DNA of 51,449 nucleotides from Fundidesulfovibrio agrisoli. Its GTDB lineage: Bacteria; Desulfobacterota; Desulfovibrionia; Desulfovibrionales; Desulfovibrionaceae. The stretch lies in assembly GCF_022808715.1 (NCBI RefSeq), contig NZ_JAKZKX010000026.1, positions 1 through 51,449 of the forward strand. Direction: 5' to 3'. Shown here in pieces: positions 1-10,056 of the stretch. Both the position numbers and the translations under genes were made by a program. Below the pieces are notes generated by a model that saw only the letters and a program-made list of their open reading frames with translations, was not told the origin of the DNA and did not search any database. Each line of letters opens with the position of its first letter. Positions within the stretch are counted from its first letter, which is position 1.

Positions 1-109
1 GGGCCGGCCCAGGAGGAGATTCTTCCGATATGTCGGCTTGCGCCGTCCCGCGCGGTCCTGGCAGGGAGACTCCAACAAGCCAACTCGCCGTATCTCGCCA
101 TAATAATAT

Positions 110-174
110 GGGATTCCAAAGGGAGGAACTCCCTTTGGCGGGGTTCAGGGGCAGGGCCCCTGGCCGCCGGAGGC
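110..174. repeat. Intergenic REP-like hairpin repeat, copy 1
   Basis: A GGGATTCCAAAGGG arm is followed by a CCCTTTGG arm, then a second GC hairpin (AGGGGC/GCCCCT) and the tail TGGCCGCCGGAGGC. The same start, hairpin and tail occur at 51381-51420. It lies before the MocR regulator gene, outside any credible reading frame. I take it as a dispersed intergenic element; the remainder of bases 1-271 shows no gene. Confidence 0.6.
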
Positions 175-271
175 GTCATTCGGCCCGCGCTTGCGAGCCG
201 GGCGTCGCTTCCGTACACTCGGGATACGGCTCCCCTCCCGGCCGCAACCGCCTCCCGCAGGTGCCACCGCC

Positions 272-1675
272 ATGCTCATCCTGAACCATGACGATCCTAG
301 GCCGCTCTACGTCCAGATCTACGCGCAGGTACGCGAACGCGTGCTCACCGGGAAGCTCCCCGCCGAGGCCAGGCTCCCCTCGGCCAGGGATATGGCCGCC
401 GAACTGGGCGTCAGCCGCAACACGGTGGAGAGCGCCTACCAGGAACTGCTGGCCGAAGGCTACATCCACACCAAAGCACGCAGCGGCTACTTCGTCTCGA
501 CCATCGGGCACGAGGTCCCGCCCGCGCCGCCGCAGCGAACCGCCATGCCCTCAAGGGTTCCCCGTACCCGCTACACTTTCGATTTCCATCCGGCCGGGCT
601 TGACCCTGTCAGCTTTCCCGCCTCAGTGTGGCGCAAATACTATCTGGAACACCTGCGCATGGATGAACCCCTGCTGGCCCGCTACGGCGACCCGCAGGGC
701 GACCCTGCCCTGCGCGCAAGCCTGCGGGACTACCTGGAGCGTTCGCGGGGCGTGGCCTGCGGCATCGAACACATTGTGATCTGCTCCGGATTGCAGCACA
801 GCCTGGACATGGTGGCCCAACTGCTGCGGGGCAGGTGCATGGCTCTGGCCACGGAGGACCCCGGCTACCCCCTGCCCCGGGAGGTCTTCGCCAACCACGG
901 CTACGAGGTCGTCCCCACGCCGGTGGGGCCGGGCGGCCTGGACCTCGCAGCCCTGGAAGCAAGCACGTGCGACATCGCCTACATCACGCCCTCGCACCAG
1001 TTCCCCCTGGGCGAGGTGATGCCCATCGCCAACCGGCTGCGGCTCATCGAATGGGCGCGCCAAGGCAGGTTCATCATCGAGGACGACTACGACAGCGAGC
1101 TGCGTTACCAGGGCAAGCCCATACCGTCCCTGCAAGGGCTGCGGCCGGACGGCAACATCATCTACACGGGCACTTTCTCCAAGATACTCTCCCCGGCCCT
1201 GCGCCTGAGCTACATGGTCCTGCCTCCTTCGCTGCTGGCCGAGTACCATCGGCGCTTCCTCTTCCATCTGCCCGGCGCGGCGCTGCCGGAACAGAGAACC
1301 CTGGCGGCCTTCATGGACAACGGCCATCTGGAGCGCCACCTGCGGCGCATGCGCGCGGTCTACAGAAAGAAGCGCCAGGCCCTGACGGCGGCGTTGGCCC
1401 GGCACTTCGGCCCCAAGGCGGAGGTCATCGGGCAGGAGGCCGGGCTGCACGTGGTGGTGCGCCTTATGGGCGAGCCGCGCGGTGAGGCGGAGCGGACCAA
1501 GCTGGCCGAGGCCTCGGGCATCCGCCTGCTGCCTTTCTCCATCGCTCACGCCGACGGACGCCCCGCCGACGAATTCCTGCTCCTGGGCTTCGGGGCCATG
1601 ACCCCGGAGCAATTGGACCAGGGCGTGCGGCTGCTGTTCGATATCAGCTACGGCCCGGAGCCCCGCTCGCACTAA
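272..1675 (+). CDS. MocR-family transcriptional regulator (GntR HTH plus aminotransferase-like domain)
   Basis: The first ~75 residues form a GntR winged helix with the typical RLPSARDMAAELGVSRNTV segment. The remaining ~380 residues look like a fold-type I PLP aminotransferase, with a TGTFSKIL stretch carrying the likely PLP lysine and an EDDYDSELRY motif typical of MocR/PdxR proteins. About 467 aa, normal for the family. I chose the ATG at 272 because upstream in-frame residues are proline/arginine-rich and unlike the family; the ribosome site (AGGTG) is weak. MocR proteins usually sense PLP or an amino compound and control a neighbouring gene. Here the convergent neighbour is an FMN-binding protein, which resembles the PNPOx fold, but no target can be stated. 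Confidence 0.85.
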   Translation: MLILNHDDPRPLYVQIYAQVRERVLTGKLPAEARLPSARDMAAELGVSRNTVESAYQELLAEGYIHTKARSGYFVSTIGHEVPPAPPQRTAMPSRVPRTRYTFDFHPAGLDPVSFPASVWRKYYLEHLRMDEPLLARYGDPQGDPALRASLRDYLERSRGVACGIEHIVICSGLQHSLDMVAQLLRGRCMALATEDPGYPLPREVFANHGYEVVPTPVGPGGLDLAALEASTCDIAYITPSHQFPLGEVMPIANRLRLIEWARQGRFIIEDDYDSELRYQGKPIPSLQGLRPDGNIIYTGTFSKILSPALRLSYMVLPPSLLAEYHRRFLFHLPGAALPEQRTLAAFMDNGHLERHLRRMRAVYRKKRQALTAALARHFGPKAEVIGQEAGLHVVVRLMGEPRGEAERTKLAEASGIRLLPFSIAHADGRPADEFLLLGFGAMTPEQLDQGVRLLFDISYGPEPRSH

Positions 1676-1773
1676 ATGGGAAAGCCCGGCGCGGCCACAT
1701 GGGCCGCACCGGGCGCAGAAAACGGGAAACGTGGGGAGGACGGTTCTATAGCGAGCCGGGGGTCCCCATGGCG

Positions 1774-2154
1774 CTACAGGGTCTGCTCGATCTCGGTGAC
1801 GGTGACCACCAGGGCGGCCCTGGCCCACTTGAACTTGCTCACGGCCTCGAAGTCGTGGCCCCCGGTCACGAATTTCGCCGATCCCTTCACCAGGAAGCCC
1901 GTTCCGGGGCCGTTGCGCCCCTTCACCTTGCGGCTGCCCAGCGTCAGGAGCACGCGTTCATTCACGGCCACGTTGGCCTCGGTCTTGTTCATGCCCCCCA
2001 CCGGAATCACCAGGCGCTCGTTGTCGAAGAGCTGCAGGTAGCTGTTCCAGGTGTTGACCATGTGCGGGCCGTCGTCGCCCAGGGTGGCGATGGCCACCAC
2101 GCCTTCGTTCTTCATGACCTCGCGCAGGATTTCGAGGATGTTTTCGGGTATCAT
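1774..2154 (-). CDS. Small FMN-binding split-barrel protein, Desulfovibrio FMN-bp type
   Basis: 126 aa with the segments NEGVVAIATLGDDGPH, VNTWNSY, GGMNKTEANV and GRNGPGTGF. From memory these closely match the ~122-aa FMN-binding protein of Desulfovibrio vulgaris Miyazaki, a dimeric flavoprotein related to pyridoxamine-5'-phosphate oxidase. The family binds FMN without a clearly proven physiological partner; electron transfer is suspected. A good ribosome site (AAGGAG) precedes the ATG. It is monocistronic, convergent with the MocR gene. It is the strongest taxonomic marker in the window. Confidence 0.9.
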   Translation of the reverse strand: MIPENILEILREVMKNEGVVAIATLGDDGPHMVNTWNSYLQLFDNERLVIPVGGMNKTEANVAVNERVLLTLGSRKVKGRNGPGTGFLVKGSAKFVTGGHDFEAVSKFKWARAALVVTVTEIEQTL

Positions 2155-2279
2155 GGCTGGTTCTCCTTGGGGTCGGTGTTCACGGCGCGGATGAACGCGC
2201 CATGTTGGGAGACTTAGCCATCAATCGGACGGGACAACAGGGCCAGTTGAAGAAAAAAACAGGGGGCCAGACGAAAGGC

Positions 2280-3692
<1,413 letters not shown>

Positions 3693-3694
3693 GC

Positions 3695-4321
3695 CTATTG
3701 AGCCGTCATCTTCTTCTTTTCCTGGATCTCGCGGTGGATCGCCTCCAGGGCCTTGATCTGCTTCTGCAGCAGCAATACCTCTTTCTCCTTTTCCTGCAAG
3801 CGCCTTGAGAGCTCCTGCTCGCCGACGGAGGCCTTGGCCGCGGGGGCGGGCTGCTTGGGTTCGCGCTGCGGGGCGAAGAGCTTGGCGTTCATCAGGAAAG
3901 GCGTGAGCATCCTGGGGTCGGCCTGATCGACGTTGCCGCCGGAGGAATGCTCCCATTCCTGCCAGACGGCGCGGGCGGCCTTGAAATCCTCGGCGTTCTC
4001 GGCCCCGGCCAGGCGGGCGCAGGCCAGGCCGAACAGGGCCTTGGAGCGCATGGCCTGATCCTCCACACGGCGGGCCATGGCATCGAACAAGGCCGCGCTG
4101 GCGCGGTAGTTGCCGCTCCAGAAGGCCTGGAGCCCTTCGGTATAGGCGGTCTCCGCATCCAGGCTTTCCAGGGTCTCGGGGCTGGGCACGGCCTGCAGGG
4201 AGGGCTCCGGCGCGGGTTGCGGAACCTGCTTGGGCGTGCAGCCCGTGGCGGCCATGCCGAGCGCCGCCGCCAGGGCGGCCGCTGCCAGCCAGCGTTTCCG
4301 GTTGGTTGGTTGCGAATGCAT
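3695..4321 (-). CDS. Lipoprotein between kinase and regulator, QseG/YfhG-like position
   Basis: 208 aa. A signal peptide with an arginine-lysine start, a hydrophobic stretch and a lipobox AATG-C near residue 28 marks it as a lipoprotein. A proline-rich spacer follows, then a helical region (~50-130) resembling TPR-like repeats, then a C-terminal coiled coil rich in Glu, Lys and Gln (~165-205). It starts one base after the kinase stop and ends two bases before the regulator, so the three are one operon. In enterobacteria the lipoprotein in this place (QseG) interacts with the kinase GlrK; sequence similarity cannot be confirmed here, so the role is inferred from position. Confidence 0.75.
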   Translation of the reverse strand: MHSQPTNRKRWLAAAALAAALGMAATGCTPKQVPQPAPEPSLQAVPSPETLESLDAETAYTEGLQAFWSGNYRASAALFDAMARRVEDQAMRSKALFGLACARLAGAENAEDFKAARAVWQEWEHSSGGNVDQADPRMLTPFLMNAKLFAPQREPKQPAPAAKASVGEQELSRRLQEKEKEVLLLQKQIKALEAIHREIQEKKKMTAQ

Positions 4322-4322
4322 C

Positions 4323-5786
4323 TTACGGATTCTCCCTGGAGATGGGTATGGTGAAAAAGAACGTGCTGCCCCGCCCGGGCCTGGAGTTGAGCCAGATCTT
4401 GCCGCCGTGGGCCTCCACGATGTTCTTGGCGATGGAGAGGCCCAGGCCGATGCCGTCGGCGGACTTCTTGAGCTTCTCGCCCCGGTAGTACTTGTTGAAC
4501 ACCAGGGGCTGCTCCCCCTCGGGGATGCCCGGCCCGGAATCCACCACCGAGAACAGCAGCTGGTTGCCGCCGTCCGCCAGTTGGAGCGAGGCCTCCACCG
4601 TGGATCCCGCCGGGGAGAACTTCACGGCGTTGCCGATCAGGTTCAGCAGGGCCTGGCGCAGATGCTCCACGTCGGCGGTCACCGAGGGCACGTCGGGCAG
4701 GGCGTGGGCGTTGATGGTGATCTTCTTGGCCTCGGCCGCGGGCATGGCCTTGTCCACGGTCTCCTGGAGCAGGTGCACCGGGTCCATGGGCTTGAAGCTC
4801 AGGTTGATGAAGCGCGAGGACATGCTGGAAACCTGCATCAGCCTCGCCAGCAGCTTGGAGATGCGCTCCAGCTCGGAGGAGGCGATGTCCAGGAAGCGCT
4901 TCTGGCGGTCGCTGACCTCGCCCAGCACCTGCTCGCGCATCAGGTTCACGGACTCGCGGATGGAGGTGAGCGGGGTGCGGATCTCGTGGCTCAACATGTC
5001 GATGAAGTCCGTGCGCATCATCTCCTCCTCCTTGAGGCGCGCGGTCATCTCGTTGAAGGCCTGGGCCAGCTCGCCCAGCTCGTCGCGTGAGATGACCCGC
5101 ACGGAGGTGAGCTTGCCGTCCAGGGTGAAGGCCCTGATGCCGCGCCGCAGCTCGCGCAGGGGGCGCACCAGCGAATAGGTGAGGTAGGCGCTCCCCATGA
5201 GGGCCACGGCCATGAGGATGCCCAGGCCGATCATGCCCGCGCGCACGGAGCGCTCGCTCCAGGCGTAGAGCTCGCGCATGCTGGATTCGATGAAGCGCTC
5301 GTTCTCCTGCTTGGCCGAGGCGATGGTGGTCAGCCAGGCGTTGAGCTTCTCCTGCGGCACCCAGGGCGGCTCGGACTTGAGCAGCTCCGCCGGGTCGCCC
5401 AGGTTGGGGAAGGTCTCGCGGTAGTCGTCCTGCAGCCTGGTCCACACGTCGGAGCCGGGGTAGCTGAACCACTGGATGGAGCCCAGGTTGCGCCTGTACT
5501 CCTTGAAGGCGGAGAGGAAATATTCCTTGTAGTTGTCCTGGCGCAGAACCTCGTACTTCTTCTGGTTCTCCTCGATGGCCAGCAGGTTGTCCACCATGGA
5601 CTGCGAGATGGAGATGACCTCGAAGCGCACCTTAACCACCTCGCGGGAGATGTTCACGATGCCCTTCTGGTAGTCGAAGATGTTGGAGGTCGTGAAAAAG
5701 ATGATCACCAGGATGCTGGCGAATACGAGTATCAGCTTGAAGAGCAAGCCGATGCGGAAGATGCGGGGTCTGCTGGGGAAACGCAT
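4323..5786 (-). CDS. glrK: Membrane sensor histidine kinase with HAMP domain, GlrK/QseE-like
   Basis: 487 aa. Transmembrane segments at ~13-33 and ~182-206 bracket a ~150-aa mostly helical periplasmic sensor. A HAMP domain follows (~207-258), then a dimerisation domain with the SHEIRTP box (H267) and an HATPase domain (N386 of NLIGNAVKFSP, DSGPG ~416, GIGLGLSIAKNIV). It heads an operon with a lipoprotein and a sigma-54 regulator. In characterised GlrK systems the kinase senses envelope conditions. The symbol is assigned by synteny and could be wrong at the orthology level, but the function as a kinase is secure. Confidence 0.87.
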   Translation of the reverse strand: MRFPSRPRIFRIGLLFKLILVFASILVIIFFTTSNIFDYQKGIVNISREVVKVRFEVISISQSMVDNLLAIEENQKKYEVLRQDNYKEYFLSAFKEYRRNLGSIQWFSYPGSDVWTRLQDDYRETFPNLGDPAELLKSEPPWVPQEKLNAWLTTIASAKQENERFIESSMRELYAWSERSVRAGMIGLGILMAVALMGSAYLTYSLVRPLRELRRGIRAFTLDGKLTSVRVISRDELGELAQAFNEMTARLKEEEMMRTDFIDMLSHEIRTPLTSIRESVNLMREQVLGEVSDRQKRFLDIASSELERISKLLARLMQVSSMSSRFINLSFKPMDPVHLLQETVDKAMPAAEAKKITINAHALPDVPSVTADVEHLRQALLNLIGNAVKFSPAGSTVEASLQLADGGNQLLFSVVDSGPGIPEGEQPLVFNKYYRGEKLKKSADGIGLGLSIAKNIVEAHGGKIWLNSRPGRGSTFFFTIPISRENP

Positions 5787-5848
5787 GGTCTGGTCGGGTC
5801 CACCCTGTTGGCGGGGGGTTCTTTACACCCAGGCGTGCCGGGGGGCAA

Positions 5849-6355
5849 TCACTTGGCGCCGAAAAGTTCGCGCTCGAACTCGTGGGGGCGGCGCAGGTTG
5901 GGGATGGAGAGCTTCTGGCCCGAGCCCGTCACGATGCTCACCTTGCCGTAGTTGAGGAGCGAACCGAGGAGCCCGGTGTGGGCGCACACGGATTCGATCC
6001 GATGCAGATCAACCGAGAACACGGAGCCCCAGAGCACGTCCTGCTGGATCATGCGTTTGGGAGTGACGATCACCTTGTTGCTGAAAAAGCCGAGCAGGCG
6101 CATGAGGCCCATGAGCGCGAGCACGGCCGCCGTGGTGTAGCAGGCCCCCTTCACGGACCAGGAGATCACCGGGGGCAGAATCTTCTTGAGGTCTTCCGGC
6201 GGGTTGAACTGGGTGACGCTCAGCAGGTAGGGCAGGTTCTGCATCACGGCGTAGGCCAGGGCGAAATAGATGGCAGCCTTGAGAAACACGGCCCAGTGCT
6301 TCTTGGTCTGGTAGAGAATGTCCTCGTTTTCGGCCAGAAGGCGTCGCGTGTTCAT
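5849..6355 (-). CDS. PH-domain (bPH2-type) inner-membrane protein
   Basis: 168 aa from the ATG at 6355; the in-frame stretch before it looks non-coding. It has two hydrophobic helices (~22-45 and ~68-92), then a C-terminal domain beginning NKVIVTPKRMIQQDVLWG and including VDLHRIESV and LLNYGKVSIVTGSG, typical of bacterial PH-like (bPH2/YdbT) domains. The role of such proteins is poorly defined. It lies 62 bp upstream of the kinase on the same strand and could belong to the same transcript. Confidence 0.75.
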   Translation of the reverse strand: MNTRRLLAENEDILYQTKKHWAVFLKAAIYFALAYAVMQNLPYLLSVTQFNPPEDLKKILPPVISWSVKGACYTTAAVLALMGLMRLLGFFSNKVIVTPKRMIQQDVLWGSVFSVDLHRIESVCAHTGLLGSLLNYGKVSIVTGSGQKLSIPNLRRPHEFERELFGAK

Positions 6356-6526
6356 TGGGGCTCCTGCTGCGGCATGCGCCGGTCTTGTCCGAAGCCAGGG
6401 CTGTAGCCCATTGAGGCCGCCGGTGTAAAGGAATGCGGGCGCTTGAACGAAATCGGCCGGCCCGCCCTTCTCTTTTTGGGCATCGGGAGTTATGATATTT
6501 CCATTGAGCCTTGATAGGAGTTTCAA

Positions 6527-6619
6527 ATGCAGGACGCCATCATCTTCTTCGTGGTGATCGTGGGCGTGGTGCTCGTGCTGAACATGCTGTTCCCCAACCT
6601 CAAGGGCAGGGGCGGCTGA
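6527..6619 (+). CDS. 30-aa single-span small membrane protein
   Basis: ATG at 6527 preceded by ATAGGAG with 8-nt spacing. The product starts MQDAIIFFVVIVGVV, has one hydrophobic helix over residues ~4-24, and ends in a positive tail (NLKGRGG). TATGATAT-like AT-rich sequence about 30 bases upstream could be a promoter. The stop is followed at once by a second tiny ORF whose GTG follows the TGA directly. No known family is claimed. The good ribosome site and the clear membrane helix make translation plausible. Confidence 0.55.
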   Translation: MQDAIIFFVVIVGVVLVLNMLFPNLKGRGG

Positions 6620-6685
6620 GTGCCCCGCGTGGAGGACTTCGGTCTGGAGTCCGACGGAAAGAGCAAGAAGAAATCATGCAAGTAG
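6620..6685 (+). CDS. 21-aa charged micro-ORF following the small membrane protein
   Basis: GTG directly after the TGA stop of the 30-aa protein; the product is PRVEDFGLESDGKSKKKSCK after the start. Codons are G/C-ending where possible and a cluster KSKKKSCK ends the peptide. It overlaps the 3' end of the convergent rhomboid gene by 12 bases. It may be a translationally coupled micro-protein or non-functional sequence. Confidence 0.35.
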   Translation: MPRVEDFGLESDGKSKKKSCK

Positions 6686-7633
6686 GGCCACGAACCAGGC
6701 CCCCGCGCACATGATCGCCGCCGCCAATCCCAGCCAGGGGGAGAGGCGGCGGTCCACGTTTCCGGTGGCGCGCAGCCACCAGGCGTAGGCCGCACCCAGC
6801 AGGAAGCCCGTGCCGAAGCCGAAGAAGTGGCCCATGAGGTCGATCTTGCGTGCCTCGTCCTCGTCGCCCACTCCCAGAAATGCCAGGATCATCAGCCCCG
6901 CCGCGAAGGGCAGCGCCCGCCGCCAGCGCAGCGCCCGCCCCAGGCGCACCAGCCTGACGCCCGCCAGGGCCCCCAGGGCCGCGAACACCGCCGTGGACGC
7001 GCCCAGAAAGGTATAGCCGGGATCATTGAAGGGAATCTTGGCCAGGTTGGCCAGCGCCCCGGCGGCCACGGCCAGCCACCAGGCCCCGCCGAGGCCCACC
7101 TCCTTGGCCAGCAGCAGCAGGAAGGTGCCGCCCAGGCCCACGTTGCCGATCAGGTGGGCGATGTCCGCGTGCAGGGTCAGCGAGGTCACGGCCCGCCAGA
7201 GCTGGCCCTGTGCCATGAGCCGGGTGTCGCCCAGGCCGCGCCCGTGCCAGTCCAGCTCGAAGGCCCCCAGGGAGTGCTGCGCCCCGGTGAGCGTGAGGAA
7301 CACCGTGACGACGGAGAGGCTCCAGATCACGCCGGGCAGCTCCCCCCAGGAGAAGCCGGGCTTGCGCAGGTCGCGCAGCTCTATGGGCTGGGGCGGGTTC
7401 TCCACGGCGAAGGCGCGCAGCTCGGCCACGGCCTCCTCCTCCCGGGAGGGCGGCACGAGCAGGCGCATGCCCGGCCAGCCCTGGCGGATGCGACAGGGGA
7501 TGCCCGCGGCCATGAGCGTCAGGGACCACTGGTGGGCCATGTCCGGCGTGAGCTCCGAAAGCCCCAGTTCATCGAGTACGGGGGCGGCGGCGTCGGGCCA
7601 GGGGCTCGGGCGCAGGGGTGGGCTTGGGTGCAT
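6674..7633 (-). CDS. Rhomboid-family intramembrane serine protease
   Basis: 319 aa from the ATG at 7633. After a ~110-aa cytosolic N-terminal part come about six to seven hydrophobic helices. Rhomboid signatures are present: HLIGN (His/Asn of the oxyanion helix), GASTAVF with the predicted nucleophile serine, and a later GHFFG histidine that would complete the Ser-His dyad. The family cleaves transmembrane helices within the membrane. The substrate is unknown. The N-terminal extension includes a short beta-rich stretch that I do not recognise. Confidence 0.85.
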   Translation of the reverse strand: MHPSPPLRPSPWPDAAAPVLDELGLSELTPDMAHQWSLTLMAAGIPCRIRQGWPGMRLLVPPSREEEAVAELRAFAVENPPQPIELRDLRKPGFSWGELPGVIWSLSVVTVFLTLTGAQHSLGAFELDWHGRGLGDTRLMAQGQLWRAVTSLTLHADIAHLIGNVGLGGTFLLLLAKEVGLGGAWWLAVAAGALANLAKIPFNDPGYTFLGASTAVFAALGALAGVRLVRLGRALRWRRALPFAAGLMILAFLGVGDEDEARKIDLMGHFFGFGTGFLLGAAYAWWLRATGNVDRRLSPWLGLAAAIMCAGAWFVALLA

Positions 7634-7723
7634 GGTGCTTCCTGGCGTAATTGCCGCTTTGCGGCGGGGTGCAACTTTGCTAGACGTTGGTCCGGCAATC
7701 CATCCGATCAATCGAGGCATCCA

Positions 7724-8833
7724 ATGGCCAGACAGGAACAGATATATTCGTTTTTTCTACTCGGCATCCTGGCGGTGTCGCTCTACTTCGCCTTCCAGGT
7801 GCTCACGCCCTTCCTGCACAACATCCTCATCGCCATCATCCTGGCGTCGCTGTTCCACCCCCTGCAGGGAAGGCTGAACAAGGACCTCAAGGGCCGCAAA
7901 ACCCTCGCGGCCCTGATCTCCACGCTGACGGTCACCCTGGTGATCGTGCTGCCCACCCTGTTCTTCCTGGGCGCGCTGCTCGGCCAGGCCGCCGTCTCCA
8001 TCGGGGCGCTGCAGAACTGGCTCAAGGGCGCGCACCTCTCCACCTGGCTCAGCAGCGAGACGTTCACGCCCTACATCACCTGGGTCAACGAGCACTTCCC
8101 CTGGCTGGAGATCGACCTGAACAAGCTGAACCTGCAGGGCAGCCTGCTGGACCTCTCGCGCAGGCTCGGCCAGATGATGATCGACTCCGGCACGAAGATC
8201 CTGGGCAACTTCATCGGCATCGGCCTCGATTTCGCCATCATGCTCTTCGTGCTGTTCTTCCTCTTCCGCGACGGCGACGCCATGCTGGTGCAACTCAAGC
8301 ACCTCTCGCCCCTGCACGACAGCCAGGAGGACCGCATCCTGCGCCGCATGCGCGACGTGGCCCGCTCCGTGGTGGTGGGCAGCTTCCTGGTGGCCGTGTG
8401 CCAGGGCGTGGCGGGCGGCATAGGGCTTTACATCGTGGGCATCCCGGCCCTGTTCTGGGGGGCCATGATGGGCTTCGCGTCCCTGATTCCCGTGGTGGGC
8501 ACGCTGCTCATCTGGGGCCCGGCCGCGATCTACCTGCTCATCGTGGGGGACTGGAAGGGCGCGCTCATCCTCACGGGCTGGGGCGCCGTCATCGTCTCCG
8601 GCATCGACTCCGTGGTGCGCCCGCTCTTGATGCAGGGCCAGGCCCAGATGTCCACCTTCTGGGTGTTCCTCTCCATCATCGGGGGCATCAAGTACTTCGG
8701 CCCACTCGGCATCCTCTACGGCCCCATGATCCTGGCGCTGGCCATGGTCATGCTGACCATCTACGCCGACGAGTACCACGAGGTGCTCGACGCCAAGTGC
8801 CACAACCCCGAGGCGCCGGACACCGACATCTGA
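7724..8833 (+). CDS. AI-2E family transporter (PerM/TqsA-type permease)
   Basis: 369 aa starting MARQEQIYSF at 7724. Several hydrophobic spans lie at the N-terminus, followed by a ~100-aa soluble insert and a second group of helices including FIGIGLDFAIMLFVLFFLFRDG and the family's PVVGTLLIWGPAAIYLL-type region. Members act as membrane transporters, some for AI-2 or ions; substrate cannot be deduced. The reading frame is open far upstream, but the residues there are proline/glycine-rich and overlap the divergent rhomboid gene, so the shorter start is preferred. Confidence 0.85.
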   Translation: MARQEQIYSFFLLGILAVSLYFAFQVLTPFLHNILIAIILASLFHPLQGRLNKDLKGRKTLAALISTLTVTLVIVLPTLFFLGALLGQAAVSIGALQNWLKGAHLSTWLSSETFTPYITWVNEHFPWLEIDLNKLNLQGSLLDLSRRLGQMMIDSGTKILGNFIGIGLDFAIMLFVLFFLFRDGDAMLVQLKHLSPLHDSQEDRILRRMRDVARSVVVGSFLVAVCQGVAGGIGLYIVGIPALFWGAMMGFASLIPVVGTLLIWGPAAIYLLIVGDWKGALILTGWGAVIVSGIDSVVRPLLMQGQAQMSTFWVFLSIIGGIKYFGPLGILYGPMILALAMVMLTIYADEYHEVLDAKCHNPEAPDTDI

Positions 8834-8882
8834 GCCGGCGCCCTAAGCACCGGCTAGCTGCCCGTCGAAACTGCCGACTCCT

Positions 8883-9006
8883 GCAGCCTGTTCAAAAAAC
8901 TCGCTGGCAAGGCGCGAGAAAAAGTCAAGGCCGAAGCGTATTGGGCATACGTGAGGGTTTGACTTTTTGCAGCAACGCAGCCAGCGGGGATTTTGGGGCA
9001 GGCTGC
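8883..9006. repeat. 124-bp imperfect inverted-repeat element (MITE/REP-like)
   Basis: The outer ends are perfect 8-bp inverted repeats GCAGCCTG (8883-8890) and CAGGCTGC (8999-9006). Inside, TCGCTGGC pairs imperfectly with GCCAGCGG, AAAAAGTCAA (8919-8928) pairs exactly with TTGACTTTTT (8959-8968), and CGTA pairs with TACG at the tip. The whole stretch can fold into one long hairpin. It separates the permease gene from the convergent secreted-protein gene and may also end transcription from both sides. Only one copy is present in this window. Confidence 0.7.
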
Positions 9007-9446
9007 TAATTCCCGGGGGCCCATTCCTTGCGCAGTTCGTCCAGAATCTCGTTGGCCTCGGGCACCTGCTTGCGCTGCATGGCCCATACGCGCAGGGCCT
9101 TGTTCACGGGGATGTGCTTGTTGGCCGGGTCCTTGTAGAAGGCGTCCATGCCCTCCACGAACTCCTTGAGGGAGAGCCCGAAGAAATAGCGGCTGGTGTT
9201 GTACTCGTAGGTGGTGCGGGTCTTCTCCACGCAGGGCTGGTCGGGCTTGTAGAGCGCAACGCTGCCCCGGGAGAGCACCGGCTGGGAGAAGTCCCCCCCG
9301 GTGACCACGCCGTCGAGCACGCCGGTCAGGTAGGCGTATTTCCAGATGTCGTTCTGCTGGGTCCAATAGGCTCCGTCGCGTTCCTGGGCGAGGGCGGGCG
9401 AAGCGGCAAGCAGCAGGGCGCAAACGAGGGTCAGGATCAGGCGCAT
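9006..9446 (-). CDS. Secreted hypothetical protein, ~146 aa
   Basis: Begins MRLILTLVCALLLAASPALA, a clear signal peptide with cleavage expected after AxA near residue 20. The mature part (~125 aa) is mixed alpha/beta, contains one cysteine, and has motifs GLSLKEFVEGMDAFYKDP and NEILDELRKEW. A GGAGGACC ribosome site supports the ATG at 9446. I do not recognise the family. The gene lies 55 bp downstream of a methyltransferase gene and its last base touches the 124-bp repeat. Confidence 0.7.
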   Translation of the reverse strand: MRLILTLVCALLLAASPALAQERDGAYWTQQNDIWKYAYLTGVLDGVVTGGDFSQPVLSRGSVALYKPDQPCVEKTRTTYEYNTSRYFFGLSLKEFVEGMDAFYKDPANKHIPVNKALRVWAMQRKQVPEANEILDELRKEWAPGN

Positions 9447-9501
9447 GGAGGTCCTCCGGCGGAATGTGTGCTTGGAAAGCGATGCGTAGGTATCAGCCCC
9501 G

Positions 9502-10056
9502 TCACCCGCTGGCAACAAGGGAGGCGGAGCCCGGCTTGCGGCAGGCCATCCTGCCCATGAACCGGGGCGGATCGTCCAGTTCGCCCTCGAAACTCTCCAG
9601 GATTTCCCAACCCCGGAACCAGGCCCCCAGCTCGCCGCGCCGCAGCAGATGGGCGGGGTTGCGGGGCTTGCCGAAAACCTCCTGCCCCTCCAGGTAGGTC
9701 TCCATCACGAACAGGCCGCCAGGGGCCAGGCAGGCCTTGAGCCCCTCCATGAGCGGCCTGTGCAGGTAGCGGAACACCAGCACCACGCCGTAGCTCCCGG
9801 GCTCGAACGCGGGCGGAGGGTCCGTCTCCAGGTCGAGCTGGCTGAAGCGCACGTTGGCGGGCCAGACGCCCCGCTCCAGGCCCTCGCGGGCCAGGCCGGA
9901 AACATCCACCAGGTGCACCGTCGCCCCGGAGACCGCCAGGTACAGCCCGTTGCGGCCGTCCCCGCAGGCCACGTCCAGCACGGGGCCCAGGCGCGCGGCG
10001 TCCAGGGCCGCATCGCGCCAGCGCACAAGCAGTTCCGCCGCCTTCGTGGCCATCAT
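9502..10056 (-). CDS. Class I SAM-dependent methyltransferase
   Basis: 184 aa. Motif I is VLDVACGDGRNG, then an acidic loop (HLVDVSGLAREGL), QLDLET for motif II/III, and a post-motif LAPGGLFVMETY. This resembles TehB/type-11 methyltransferases. Translation starts (ATGATG) immediately after the TAG of the SagB-type gene, so the two are coupled. The substrate is unknown; the context suggests work alongside the flavoprotein, but that is inference. Confidence 0.8.
   Translation of the reverse strand: MMATKAAELLVRWRDAALDAARLGPVLDVACGDGRNGLYLAVSGATVHLVDVSGLAREGLERGVWPANVRFSQLDLETDPPPAFEPGSYGVVLVFRYLHRPLMEGLKACLAPGGLFVMETYLEGQEVFGKPRNPAHLLRRGELGAWFRGWEILESFEGELDDPPRFMGRMACRKPGSASLVASG

Noticed and set aside
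623-1828. Long minus-strand open frame opposite the MocR gene
   Set aside because: Low-complexity Arg/Gly/Pro/His-rich product mirroring a high-GC gene; no domain and no ribosome site.
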